From positions 372,001-436,000 of the forward strand of contig NZ_APNH01000004.1 of the NCBI RefSeq assembly GCF_040361275.1: a stretch of DNA of 64,000 nt. Direction: 5' to 3'. Positions 1 through 8,298 of the stretch are shown here, piece by piece. The notes below the pieces were generated by a model. The model had not been told where the DNA came from, made no database searches, and was given only the letters and a program-made list of their open reading frames with translations. Made by a program: the position numbers and the translations under genes. This stretch comes from Salinisphaera sp. T31B1 (GTDB lineage: Bacteria; Pseudomonadota; Gammaproteobacteria; Nevskiales; Salinisphaeraceae). The number at the start of each line of letters is the position of its first letter. Position 1 is the stretch's first letter.

Positions 1-1455
1 GCCACCGTTGCCCGCGGGATTGGCGAATTCGGTGAACGTGGGCGATTCGAACGCGTTGGCGATATTGAAATAGACCCGCTGGTCGTCGCGCCAGGCATAA
101 CTCAGCCCGGCGTTGGCCGAAACCTCGTGATAAGTACGCCCGCCGGAGTCGTCCGGATCGGCAGCCGATACCGGGAAATTGTCGTCGATATCGAAATCGA
201 GATAGTCGTAGCGCAGCCCGGTGGTCAGATCCAGCGACGGGGTAACGGAGAAGACGTTCTGGGCGAATACGCCGACGCTGGTCGCGGTCTGATCCTCATC
301 CAGGCCGAGGATGCCACGCTCGCCGGCGATATTGTCGTAGCGCTGGCGATCGTCCTGCTGAATCTGCACGTCCACGCCAGCGACGAGCTGATTCTCGCGG
401 CCGAACAGGTCGTCGAAACGCGTGGTCTGGATGCCGCCGCCGAAAAAATCGCGATCGTAGCTGACCACGCCGCCATCCTCGAACGGTAGAAACTGGATGA
501 AGTCACGGTTGGTGTAGAACAGGTTGGCCTGATAGGCCTGCTGCTCGGTGAGCTGGTCTTCATAGACCAGGCCCACCGTCTGTTGAGAGGCCGACTGGCG
601 CGCATCGAAGGCGATATTGGCGTCGCGTGCGGAGCGACGGTCGGCGCGGGCGGTCGCCCGCGTGACGCCGCCAGGGTCCAGCGTATCCGGCGCATCGAGA
701 ATACGGGTGATCACCCGCACCGTGCCGGTGGTGCCGACATCGCGCTCGAGCTTGCCGGTGATCTGCTGCTTCTTGACCCGGCCGTGTTCGCGATAGCCGT
801 CCAGATCCAGCTGCGAGGCAGTAATCGCATAGCCCCAGTCGTCCAGGCGGCGCGCCGAGGCGACTTCCTCGCGCCGGTAGCCATTGCTGCCGGCGGTCAG
901 CTCGGCTCGGTCGACCGGACCCGAGCCCGGCGTGGTGGTGGTGACATCGATGACGCCACCGGTCGCATTGCCGTAGAGCGCTGAAAACGGCCCACGCAGG
1001 ACCTCCAGACGTTCGACCGCGCCCAGGTCGATAGTGTCGGTCTGGGCCTGACCGTCGGGCAGGGTCTCTGGAATGCCGTCGACGATTACGCGTACGCCGC
1101 GCACCCCGAACGCCGAACGGGCGCCGAACCCCCGAATCGATACGCGCAGATTCTGGGCGAAGTTGGAACCGTTGTTGGCGTAGACGCCGGGCGTGCGGTT
1201 GAGCGCGTTGTCGAGCTGGGTCTTGCGCCGGCCCTGCTGGACATCCTGGCCTTCGGTCACGTCCACCGCCGCCGGGGTCGTGAGTATGTCAGTGGTCAGG
1301 CGCAGGCTGTCGACTTCGATCGGGGCCAGTGACCCGAGTGAATCGAGCGTTGCCGGTTCGTCCGTCACCGGCTCCTGTGCCCGGACCGGGCCGTTGAGGG
1401 CGCCGGCCAAGGCCAGCGTGATGGCCGCCAGCGCGGGCTTTGTTGTTGTAATCAC
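1..1455 (-). CDS. TonB-dependent outer-membrane receptor (partial, C-terminus off the left edge)
   Basis: This is an outer-membrane receptor that would import a chelate or cofactor using TonB energy. The window holds 485 codons; the rest of the barrel lies beyond base 1. I start it at a GTG at 1455 because GGGGGACGGG sits just upstream and a Sec-type signal peptide follows at once, ending near VRA-QEP. The plug domain covers roughly residues 50-165 and shows VSIRGFGARS, VIVDGIPE and EVLRGPFSALYGN. The first barrel strands follow. These plug motifs recall the YncD/PqqU group of receptors, but the substrate cannot be assigned from sequence. It is on the same strand as bolA and yciI, about 50 bp downstream of bolA. 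Confidence 0.9.
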   Translation of the reverse strand, partial: MITTTKPALAAITLALAGALNGPVRAQEPVTDEPATLDSLGSLAPIEVDSLRLTTDILTTPAAVDVTEGQDVQQGRRKTQLDNALNRTPGVYANNGSNFAQNLRVSIRGFGARSAFGVRGVRVIVDGIPETLPDGQAQTDTIDLGAVERLEVLRGPFSALYGNATGGVIDVTTTTPGSGPVDRAELTAGSNGYRREEVASARRLDDWGYAITASQLDLDGYREHGRVKKQQITGKLERDVGTTGTVRVITRILDAPDTLDPGGVTRATARADRRSARDANIAFDARQSASQQTVGLVYEDQLTEQQAYQANLFYTNRDFIQFLPFEDGGVVSYDRDFFGGGIQTTRFDDLFGRENQLVAGVDVQIQQDDRQRYDNIAGERGILGLDEDQTATSVGVFAQNVFSVTPSLDLTTGLRYDYLDFDIDDNFPVSAADPDDSGGRTYHEVSANAGLSYAWRDDQRVYFNIANAFESPTFTEFANPAGNGG

Positions 1456-1504
1456 CCCGTCCCCCTGATTGGCCGGTGCCTGAGCTGCCGGCGTTATGTC
1501 CGCT

Positions 1505-1771
1505 TCATTCTTCCGGTGCCACGGCCCGGATCGATACGGCATGAATATCGGTATGCATCAGCTCGCCGAGCGCTTCGTAGACGAGCTTGTGGCGCTCGAT
1601 CGGCGAACAGCCCGAGAACCGGTGCGAACGGACCGTGACATGAAAATGGCCGAGCCCGCTGGCCGCGCCGGCATGGCCCACATGCAGGTGACCATCGTCA
1701 CGGATGGCGATGTCGTCGGTATCCAGCCCCGCCTGAAGCGCCTGCCGGATACGCAGGATGCGATCGCTCAT
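1505..1771 (-). CDS. bolA: BolA family protein
   Basis: This is an 88-residue BolA-type protein. The family partners with monothiol glutaredoxins in iron-sulfur cluster handling and, in E. coli, influences morphology and stress responses. The start is the ATG at 1771; an upstream in-frame extension of the frame would run through yciI and is not credible. The family signature is visible in the second half: HFHVTVRSHRF, then RHKLVYEALGELM and the terminal IHAVSIRA. It lies 47 bp downstream of yciI on the same strand, an association common in gammaproteobacteria, so the two are probably co-transcribed. It could instead be called IbaG-like; I use BolA because of the yciI neighbour. Confidence 0.85.
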   Translation of the reverse strand: MSDRILRIRQALQAGLDTDDIAIRDDGHLHVGHAGAASGLGHFHVTVRSHRFSGCSPIERHKLVYEALGELMHTDIHAVSIRAVAPEE

Positions 1772-1818
1772 GAAAAGCGTTCCCTGGTGAAGTCGAGAAT
1801 GGCCGTGCGCTTCAGCGC

Positions 1819-2118
1819 TCAGAAAACCTTCTTGTAAGGATAGACAGTGCTTTCCATATACACGCCCTGAGCGTTGTACGGGTCCACTTTTGCCCAGGCG
1901 CGTGCGGACTCGAGACTCTCGAACTGGGCGATGATGATGCTGCCCTGGAAACCGTCGACGATCTTGCCGTAGGCGTCCTCGCGTGGCAGCGGACCGGCGG
2001 TCAGCAGACGGCCTTCGGCGTCCAGGTCGTTGAGACGCTGACGATGTTCCTCGACGGCCTTGGCGCGGCCGTCGCTGCTCTCGGCAACGTCGAAGGATAC
2101 GATGGCGAAATAGTCCAT
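1819..2118 (-). CDS. yciI: YciI family protein
   Basis: This 99-residue protein of the YciI/YCII superfamily has a small ferredoxin-like alpha/beta fold. The family's biochemical role is poorly defined; a conserved His/Asp pair has been proposed as an active site. It starts at ATG 2118 with MDYFAIVSFDV. The middle carries RLLTAGPLP, typical of the family, followed by GSIIIAQFESLESARAW and a YPYKKVF tail. It precedes bolA on the minus strand and is divergent from the yciO-like gene, so the 240 bp between 2118 and 2360 must hold both promoters. Confidence 0.88.
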   Translation of the reverse strand: MDYFAIVSFDVAESSDGRAKAVEEHRQRLNDLDAEGRLLTAGPLPREDAYGKIVDGFQGSIIIAQFESLESARAWAKVDPYNAQGVYMESTVYPYKKVF

Positions 2119-2347
2119 GATCGGTGTCCTGACGGGCCGGCGCGCGGTGCGCCGACGATATTGAATGAACCTGCTGGCCGCTAGTGTGCCGTATCTGTGC
2201 TGCGACTGGCCACGCGATGTCGCCCGCAAACGTGCCGAGCGGCCTGATGCCGGCGCCGCGGGCGGGGCGTACCCAGGCGTATGACACGACGAGGTCTTGC
2301 GGCGGGTCGTACGCTGGCGAGACACCGGATTTGCATACGTCCTGGGT

Positions 2348-2353
2348 TATAAT
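2348..2353 (+). promoter_or_regulatory. -10 box of a possibly leaderless yciO-like mRNA
   Basis: A perfect TATAAT lies 6 bases before the A of the ATG at 2360. If it is used, transcription would begin at or next to the start codon, giving a leaderless message. There is no good Shine-Dalgarno sequence before the ATG, which fits. I see no strong -35 hexamer at 16-18 bp; TTGCAT at 2331 is too close. Confidence 0.45.
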
Positions 2354-2359
2354 CGTGTC

Positions 2360-2998
2360 ATGGCAGAACTGATCCACGTACATGCCGAAACCCCGCAGCC
2401 GCGGCGCATCGCCCAGGTGGCCGACGCGCTGCGCGCAGGTCGGGTAATCGGCTATCCGACCGATTCCTCCTATGGCCTGGCCTGTGCGATGGGCGACAAG
2501 AACGCGATCGACCGGATACGGCAGATGCGTGGTTTCGGGCGTGACCATTTCTTCACGCTGGTCTGCCGGGACCTGTCGGAGATCTCGACCTATGCCAAGG
2601 TCGACAACACCAGCTTCCGGCTGCTCAAGGCTGCCACGCCCGGCGCGTATACCTTCGTGCTGCCGGCGTCGAAGGTGGTGCCCAATTGGCTGGCCCACCC
2701 GAAGCGCAAGACCATCGGCATTCGCGTACCCGGTCACCCCGTAGCCCGTGCAATCGCCGAGGCGGTGGATGCGCCGATCATGTCGGTGACTGCTCAGCGA
2801 CCGGACGACGAGTTCGCGCTGTCCGAGGCCACGGAGTTGCGTGATGCCTTCGACAAGCAGCTCGATCTGATCGTGGACGCCGGCGCGACCGGCATGGAGC
2901 CCACGACCGTGGTGGATCTGACCGGTGCCGTGCCCAGGATCCTGCGCCTGGGCAAGGGCAGCGCAGAGGCGATCGGCCTGGATCCCGTGGAAGCCTGA
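2360..2998 (+). CDS. yciO: YciO/Sua5/YrdC family protein (threonylcarbamoyl-AMP synthase-like)
   Basis: This 212-residue protein has the YrdC fold. YrdC/TsaC members make threonylcarbamoyl-AMP for the t6A modification of tRNA; the YciO branch is a paralogue with an uncertain, weaker role. The diagnostic N-terminal PTDSSYGLACAMGDK motif (about residues 34-48) is present, as is the KRKTIGIRVPGHP segment near 120. The length matches YciO rather than the longer Sua5, and the KRKTIGIRVP motif is the YciO-type form of the family's KRPxxxPLxxH. ATG 2360 is the start; the frame is open upstream to 2297 but that extension resembles nothing. It sits before trpS, as yciO sits near the trp genes in enterics. 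Confidence 0.85.
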   Translation: MAELIHVHAETPQPRRIAQVADALRAGRVIGYPTDSSYGLACAMGDKNAIDRIRQMRGFGRDHFFTLVCRDLSEISTYAKVDNTSFRLLKAATPGAYTFVLPASKVVPNWLAHPKRKTIGIRVPGHPVARAIAEAVDAPIMSVTAQRPDDEFALSEATELRDAFDKQLDLIVDAGATGMEPTTVVDLTGAVPRILRLGKGSAEAIGLDPVEA

Positions 2999-3022
2999 GC
3001 GGCGCGCGCGACGCCCGGCCCG

Positions 3023-3052
3023 GTCAAACCCCGCGGCCGCTTTGCGTATACT
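3023..3052 (+). promoter_or_regulatory. Candidate sigma-70 promoter of trpS
   Basis: TATACT at 3047-3052 is a good -10 box, with GTCAAA at 3023-3028 as a weak -35 at 18 bp. This leaves a leader of about 45 bases before the GTG of trpS. I see no trp-codon leader peptide or terminator-antiterminator structure in it. Confidence 0.35.
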
Positions 3053-3101
3053 CGCGAATTTGACAAGTCACTGCTGACTTAGATTTCGAAGAGGCCACCG
3101 C

Positions 3102-4115
3102 GTGAGTTCCGAGCTAGCCAGACCCATCGTTCTTTCCGGCATCCAGCCCTCCGGCGCGCTGACGCTCGGCAATTACATCGGCGCACTCAAGCACTGGGTG
3201 GCCATGCAGGACAGCCACGACTGCCTGTTTGCGCTCGTCGACATGCATGCGATCACCGTGCGCCAGGACCCGGCGGCGTTGCGCGAGCGGTGTCACGAAT
3301 TCCTGTGTCTCTATCTGGCCGCCGGTATCGATCCGGACAAGGCCACGCTGTTCGTGCAATCCCACGTGCCGGCCCATGCGCAGCTGGCCTGGCTGCTCAA
3401 CTGTCATACCTCGATGGGCGAGCTCAACCGGATGACACAGTTCAAGGACAAGTCCTCGAAGAACGCCGACAATATTAACGCCGGGCTGTTTGACTATCCC
3501 GTGCTCATGGCCGCCGATATCCTGTTGTATCAAGCCGATGCGGTGCCCGTGGGCAACGATCAGAAACAGCACCTGGAACTGGCGCGCAATCTCGCCGAGC
3601 GCTTCAACACGCGCGCCGGCGAGGACCTGTTCACCGTACCCGAGCCGTTCATCCCCGAAGTCGGGGCACGGATCATGAGCCTGGGCGATCCGACGGCCAA
3701 GATGAGCAAATCCGACGACGTCGAGGCCAACGTTATCAAGCTGCTGGACGAGCCGAAGAAAGTAGTCAAGAAGATCAAGCGAGCGGTGACCGATTCCGAC
3801 GGCGAAGTCCGCTTCGACGAAGCTGCCAAGCCTGGCGTATCCAACCTGCTGTCGATCTATTCCGCAGTGACCGACGAGTCCATCGCCGATCTGGAATCCC
3901 GTTATGCCGGCGCCGGCTATGGTGCGCTCAAGGGCGATCTGGCCGATGCCGTGGTTGCCTTTCTCGAGCCGCTTCAGGCGCGCTATGAGGAATACCGTGA
4001 TGACGTGGACGGGCTGGATGCGCTGCTGGCTCGCGGTGCAGCCGCGGCGCGCCAGCGCGCCGCACCGACCCTGGAACGCGCGATGGCCGTCACCGGCTTT
4101 CTGCCACCGGCGTGA
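3102..4115 (+). CDS. trpS: Tryptophanyl-tRNA synthetase
   Basis: This class I aminoacyl-tRNA synthetase charges tRNA-Trp in the cytoplasm. It has 337 residues, the usual bacterial length. The start is a GTG at 3102 preceded by GAAGAGG. The nucleotide-binding signature, a HIGH variant, is TLGN at residues 21-24 in the [14 protein letters not shown] segment; the KMSKS loop is intact at 200-204. The [12 protein letters not shown] and [13 protein letters not shown] segments are typical of TrpRS. The C-terminal region is alpha-helical without extra domains. scpA follows 46 bp downstream on the same strand, so the two may share a message. Confidence 0.97.
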   Translation: MSSELARPIVLSGIQPSGALTLGNYIGALKHWVAMQDSHDCLFALVDMHAITVRQDPAALRERCHEFLCLYLAAGIDPDKATLFVQSHVPAHAQLAWLLNCHTSMGELNRMTQFKDKSSKNADNINAGLFDYPVLMAADILLYQADAVPVGNDQKQHLELARNLAERFNTRAGEDLFTVPEPFIPEVGARIMSLGDPTAKMSKSDDVEANVIKLLDEPKKVVKKIKRAVTDSDGEVRFDEAAKPGVSNLLSIYSAVTDESIADLESRYAGAGYGALKGDLADAVVAFLEPLQARYEEYRDDVDGLDALLARGAAAARQRAAPTLERAMAVTGFLPPA

Positions 4116-4161
4116 GGCGCTGGCCGGGCATGTCGTCGGCCGGCTCGCGGGGGATCGCACC

Positions 4162-4989
4162 GTGAGCGCGCAGACAGCGGATGCGCCGCGGGTGCCCGCG
4201 GGTATCGTGGTCGCCGGCGAGCATCTCGACGCGCTGCCGGACGATCTGTATATCCCGCCGGATGCGCTCCGTGTCTTTCTCGAGACCTTCGAGGGCCCGT
4301 TGGATCTGCTGCTCTATCTGATCCGCAAGCAGAATCTGGATATCCTCGATATTCCGGTGTTCACCATCACCCAGCAGTACATGGCCTATATCGAGCTCAT
4401 GGAAGAGCTGGCGATCGAGCTCGCCGGTGAATACCTGCTCATGGCGGCCATGCTGGCCGAGATCAAGTCGCGCATGCTGCTGCCCAAACCCAGCGAAACC
4501 GAGGAAGAAGGCGACGACCCGCGCGCCGAGCTGATTCGTCGACTGCAGGAGTATGAACAGTTCAAGGCCGCCGCTGAAGAGCTCGACGCATGGCCGCGGA
4601 TCGGCCGCGATGTGAATGCCGTGCAGCACGGCCCGGCACGCCTGGATATCGAAAAACCCGAACCGGACCCGGATTTGCGCGCGCTGTTGCTGGCCCTGCG
4701 CGACGTGCTCACGCGCGCCGAGCTGTTTACCGAACACCGTATCGAGCGCGAGCCGCTGTCGGTGCGAGCGCATATGAGTCGCATCCTGGAATGCCTGGCC
4801 GGTGGCGCGCCCACCGCATTCGTGGCGCTCATCGACGTCGGCGAGGGGCGTCTCGGCGTTGTGGTGTCGTTTCTGGCCGTCCTTGAACTGGCCCGCGAGT
4901 CGCTCGTGCGCGTCGAGCAGGCCGAGCCCTATGCGCCGGTTTCACTGCGTCTGGCGGGCGCGCCCACAACGAAGGGAGACGCGTCATGA
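4162..4989 (+). CDS. scpA: Segregation and condensation protein A
   Basis: ScpA is the kleisin subunit of the bacterial SMC-ScpA-ScpB condensin, which compacts and separates sister chromosomes. I start it at GTG 4162 (275 residues, preceded by GGGGGA); the open frame reaches back into trpS but that part is not ScpA. The N-terminal LETFEGPLDLLLYLIRKQ segment is the SMC-neck-binding signature. The middle has EYLLMAAMLAEIKSRMLLPK, and the C-terminal winged helix ends with FLAVLELARESLVRVEQ. Its stop overlaps the scpB start (ATGA), implying translational coupling. Confidence 0.95.
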   Translation: MSAQTADAPRVPAGIVVAGEHLDALPDDLYIPPDALRVFLETFEGPLDLLLYLIRKQNLDILDIPVFTITQQYMAYIELMEELAIELAGEYLLMAAMLAEIKSRMLLPKPSETEEEGDDPRAELIRRLQEYEQFKAAAEELDAWPRIGRDVNAVQHGPARLDIEKPEPDPDLRALLLALRDVLTRAELFTEHRIEREPLSVRAHMSRILECLAGGAPTAFVALIDVGEGRLGVVVSFLAVLELARESLVRVEQAEPYAPVSLRLAGAPTTKGDAS

Positions 4990-5747
4990 CCGAGTCGCAT
5001 CGCGATGGTATCGACGACGACGACGGGCAGGCCGAACGGCTCGAACCGACCGCGCCGGATCAGACCGAGGTCGCCGAGCGCGTCGTCAGCTGCGTCGAAG
5101 CGCTGTTGATGGCTGCGGACAAGCCGTTGTCGGTCGATCAGCTGGTACGCCTGCTCGAAACCACCCATGCGCTGGACAAGGCCGATGTACGGGTCGCGCT
5201 GTCGGCGCTGGTCAACCGCTACGAAACCGCGGCGGTGGACCTGGTCGAGGTGGCCGGCGGCTGGCGCTTCCAGGTGGGTAGCGATTACGCATCGCTGGTC
5301 GCGCGGCTGTGGGAAGAACGACCGCCGAAGCTGTCCCGTGCAATGCTCGAAACACTGGCCCTGATCTGCTATCGCCAGCCGATCGCGCGCTCGGATATCG
5401 AAGCCGTCCGCGGCGTTTCCGTGTCGTCTAACATCGTCAAGACGTTGGTCGAATTCGACTGGATCAAGGTCGTCGGCTATCGGGAGGTACCGGGCCGGCC
5501 CGCGCTGTTCGGCACCACGGCGAAATTTCTGGACGACTTCGGTGTCAAGCGACTGGCCGATCTGCCCAGCCTGCCGGAGATCAAGGATCTGGACGCGCTC
5601 GAGGCCGCCATGGCGCGGTTGACCGACACCGACAGCGAAGCCGACGCGATCTCCGCTGCTGCGGCCTCGGACGATGTCGAGGGCAGGCCAGCCGCACCGG
5701 CACCCGAGGTGGCGGTACCGCCGGATTCCGACCCCCCGACCCACTGA
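4986..5747 (+). CDS. scpB: Segregation and condensation protein B
   Basis: ScpB is the second accessory subunit of the SMC-ScpAB complex; a dimer binds the central part of ScpA. The 253 residues include two winged-helix domains. The first begins CVEALLMAADKPLSVDQL; the second contains LSRAMLETLALICYRQPI and the RGVSVSSNIVKTL segment. PGRPALFGTT and FLDDFGV are family-typical. The C-terminal 50 or so residues are acidic, rich in Ala and Pro, and probably disordered. It overlaps scpA by four bases. The 96 bp between scpB and the next gene hold nothing I recognise. Confidence 0.95.
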   Translation: MTESHRDGIDDDDGQAERLEPTAPDQTEVAERVVSCVEALLMAADKPLSVDQLVRLLETTHALDKADVRVALSALVNRYETAAVDLVEVAGGWRFQVGSDYASLVARLWEERPPKLSRAMLETLALICYRQPIARSDIEAVRGVSVSSNIVKTLVEFDWIKVVGYREVPGRPALFGTTAKFLDDFGVKRLADLPSLPEIKDLDALEAAMARLTDTDSEADAISAAAASDDVEGRPAAPAPEVAVPPDSDPPTH

Positions 5748-5843
5748 CGGGGTTGGAAACCGTCGCGCGGCACCCATGCTGTGAACGTGGACTTTCTGGC
5801 CCGCCGGAATCGCGGCGTGGCCGAGATCAATACTGGATGATCG

Positions 5844-6632
5844 ATGGCAGCTCTCAACACCGAGCGCGTATTGAGCGTGCATCACTGGAACGATTCGCTT
5901 TTCTCGTTCACCACCACCCGTGACGAGGCGCTGCGCTTCGACAACGGCCAGTTCGTCATGATCGGCTTGTCGGGGGAGGCGATCGGCGAGCGCAAGCCGC
6001 TGCTGCGTGCCTACAGCATCGTATCGGCCAACTATGAGGAAAAGCTCGAGTTCTTCTCGATCAAGGTGCCGGATGGTCCGCTGACCTCGCGCCTGGCGCA
6101 TCTGAAGGTCGGCGACGAGGTGCTGGTCTCGCGCAAGCCCACCGGCACCCTGCTGATCACCGATCTGCACCCCGGGCGCAACCTGTTCCTGCTGGCCACC
6201 GGCACCGGGCTGGCGCCGTTCCTGTCGATCGTGCGCGATCCGGACACCTACGAGCGATTCGAGCGCGTGATCGTGGTTCATGGCGTGCGCTATGAGAACG
6301 ATCTGGCCTATCGAGCCCTGTTCGAAAAGCATTTGCCCGAGGACGAGATCTTCGGCGATCTGGCGCGCGAGCAACTGCTTTACTATCCGGTGGTGAGTCG
6401 TGAGGCGTTTCGCAACCAGGGCCGGCTGACCACGCTGCTCGATAACGGCCGAATCTGCTCCGATCTGGGACTGGCGCCGCTGGATGCCGCGCATGACCGA
6501 GCGATGATCTGTGGCAGCCCCGCAATGCTGGACGACACCTCGGCGTTGCTGGACCGTCACGGTTTCGAGGTGTCGCCGCATATCGGTGCGCCGGGCGACT
6601 ATGTCATCGAGCGAGCCTTCGTCGACAAATAG
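5844..6632 (+). CDS. fpr: Ferredoxin/flavodoxin-NADP(+) reductase
   Basis: This FAD enzyme moves electrons between NADPH and ferredoxin or flavodoxin, supporting iron-sulfur and oxidative-stress metabolism. It has 262 residues, the size of the bacterial Fpr class. RAYSIVSANYEE near residue 58 is the FAD-binding RxYS motif. GTGLAPFLSIV near 117 is the NADP(H)-binding segment, and AMICGSPAML near 220 is the second pyridine-nucleotide motif. The C-terminal end YVIERAFVDK closely resembles the Pseudomonas/Azotobacter enzymes, in which the last residues cover the flavin. It appears to be transcribed alone. Confidence 0.95.
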   Translation: MAALNTERVLSVHHWNDSLFSFTTTRDEALRFDNGQFVMIGLSGEAIGERKPLLRAYSIVSANYEEKLEFFSIKVPDGPLTSRLAHLKVGDEVLVSRKPTGTLLITDLHPGRNLFLLATGTGLAPFLSIVRDPDTYERFERVIVVHGVRYENDLAYRALFEKHLPEDEIFGDLAREQLLYYPVVSREAFRNQGRLTTLLDNGRICSDLGLAPLDAAHDRAMICGSPAMLDDTSALLDRHGFEVSPHIGAPGDYVIERAFVDK

Positions 6633-6832
6633 ACACGCATCCCGATCGATACGCCGGTGCCGATGACGGCGCGGCGCGCCTGACCCAGCCGCTGTTCGGT
6701 CGTAGCCTGTCGCCTGGCCGGGCCCGGGCCAGCGGGTGTGGTCGAACCGCGTGCCGGGCTGTCGTTGCGCGGGGCGTTTACACTAACGCCCACGCCGATC
6801 ATCGGCGATTTCCATGGGCCAAAGGTAAGTCA

Positions 6833-7576
6833 ATGTCCGAACGTCTACAGAAGCTGCTGGCCCGCGCCGGTTACGGCTCGCGCCGCCAGATCGAGCAGGT
6901 CATCGAATCCGGCCGACTGCGGATCAACGACAAGGTGGCTACGCTCGGCGACCGGGCCAGCGTCCATGATCGGGTGCGCATGGACGGCAAATTATTGAAT
7001 CTCGAGGAAAGGCTTGCCGTCGGCTGTCGTGTACTGGCGTACAAGAAGCACGTGGACCAGGTGGTCACCCGGCGTGATCCCGAAGGTCGGCCCACCATTT
7101 TCAAGAGCCTGCCCAAACTGCGCGCCGGCCGCTGGCTCGCGGTCGGGCGGCTGGACGTCAACACCTCGGGCCTGCTGCTTGTCACCACCGACGGCGAGCT
7201 CAAGCGCCGCCTGGAGCATCCCAGTTACGAAGTGGTACGCAGTTATGCCGTGCGTATCCGCGGCGAGGTCGACGATGCCATGCTCGACCGGCTGCTGGCG
7301 GGCGTGGAGCTCGACGACGGCACCGCGCGTTTCGACTCCATCCGCGTGGGCGAGGACGCGCATCGCGCCAACCGCTGGTTCGAAGTCACCGTCCGGCAGG
7401 GGCGTAATCGAGTGGTCAGACGACTGTGGGCGAGTCAGGGTGTGACCGTGTCGCGGCTGATGCGAACGGGCTTCGGCACGGTGGGCCTGCCGAGTGGCGT
7501 CAAGGCCGGCGGCTGGCGCGAGCTCGATCGCAAACAGGTGCGGGAACTGGCCGGGCTCGTCGATCTCAAGCGTTGA
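6833..7576 (+). CDS. rluB: 23S rRNA pseudouridine(2605) synthase
   Basis: This RsuA/RluB/E/F family enzyme isomerises a uridine in helix 93 of 23S rRNA. It has 247 residues. An S4 RNA-binding domain occupies about residues 3-60 (LQKLLARAGYGSRR). The catalytic domain carries GRLDVNTSGLLLVT near 106-119, in which the Asp is the nucleophile. The closing motif is GRNRVVRRLW. It starts at ATG 6833 with AAAGGTAAG upstream. It lacks the long C-terminal tail of E. coli RluB. In many gammaproteobacteria rluB follows scpB, as it nearly does here. Confidence 0.9.
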   Translation: MSERLQKLLARAGYGSRRQIEQVIESGRLRINDKVATLGDRASVHDRVRMDGKLLNLEERLAVGCRVLAYKKHVDQVVTRRDPEGRPTIFKSLPKLRAGRWLAVGRLDVNTSGLLLVTTDGELKRRLEHPSYEVVRSYAVRIRGEVDDAMLDRLLAGVELDDGTARFDSIRVGEDAHRANRWFEVTVRQGRNRVVRRLWASQGVTVSRLMRTGFGTVGLPSGVKAGGWRELDRKQVRELAGLVDLKR

Positions 7577-7578
7577 TC

Positions 7579-8298
7579 GTGGGCGGGCGGGACACGCCAA
7601 GCGCAGCGGGCCTGCGCCGCTTTCACGACGACCTGCTGGCCGCGTATGGCTGTCAGCGGTGGTGGCCGACCCAGGACGAAGCCAATCCGCGCTTCGAGAT
7701 TCTCGTCGGCGCGGTGCTTACCCAGCATACCGCCTGGACCAACGTCGAGATCGCGATAGCGGCGCTGCGCGAGGCCGGCCCTCTCACGGCTCGGGCGTTA
7801 CTGGAACACGCCGATCTGGCTGAGCTGATCCGCCGGGCCGGCCCGCATCGCGTCAAGGCGCGCCGGCTGCAGGCGCTGTGTACATGGTTTGTCGACAGGG
7901 GTGGTTTCCAGGCACTGGAGGCCTGGTCTACCGAAACGCTGCGTGCCGATCTGCTCAGCCTGCACGGGATCGGCTTCGAGACCGCCGACGTCATCCTGTT
8001 GTACGCCTTCGGCCGACCGTGCTTCGTAGCGGACGCCTATGCTTTTCGTATTCTCGAGCGTTACGGCTGGAGCGACGGGCCGCGCAATTACGAACGGCTG
8101 CGTCGCCGTATCGAGGCCGTGGGGCCGGCCGAGGACGCGATCTTCTACGACGAGCTGCATGCGCTGATCGTGGCGCACGCGCGCGGACGCTGTCACAAGC
8201 GCGCGCCCGACTGCGCGGCCTGTGCGCTGGCCCCTGGCTGTGCGCATGCACGTGCGCAGGCGCAGCCGAACACGCCACGCGCCGAGGCCGGGCGCTAG
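7579..8298 (+). CDS. Endonuclease III-like DNA glycosylase (HhH-GPD, 4Fe-4S), monofunctional type
   Basis: This base-excision-repair glycosylase of the helix-hairpin-helix/GPD superfamily has about 239 residues counted from GTG 7579; a TTG at 7573 that overlaps the rluB stop is the alternative start. FEILVGAVLTQHTAWTNV is the N-terminal signature. The hairpin is LHGIGFETAD. Asp152 in FVADAYAFRIL matches the catalytic Asp of Nth, but the position of the Nth lyase lysine, 18 residues earlier, is Glu134. Cysteines 205, 212, 215 and 221 (C-x6-C-x2-C-x5-C) can hold a 4Fe-4S cluster. The missing lysine argues for a glycosylase without AP-lyase activity, as in the MagIII/alkyl-base branch; this is inference. 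Confidence 0.85.
   Translation: MGGRDTPSAAGLRRFHDDLLAAYGCQRWWPTQDEANPRFEILVGAVLTQHTAWTNVEIAIAALREAGPLTARALLEHADLAELIRRAGPHRVKARRLQALCTWFVDRGGFQALEAWSTETLRADLLSLHGIGFETADVILLYAFGRPCFVADAYAFRILERYGWSDGPRNYERLRRRIEAVGPAEDAIFYDELHALIVAHARGRCHKRAPDCAACALAPGCAHARAQAQPNTPRAEAGR

Noticed and set aside
4929-6581. Long minus-strand frame of 550 codons opposite scpB and fpr
   Set aside because: It is antisense to two clear genes, has His/Gln/Arg-rich composition and no family motif; GC-rich codon bias creates such shadows throughout the window.
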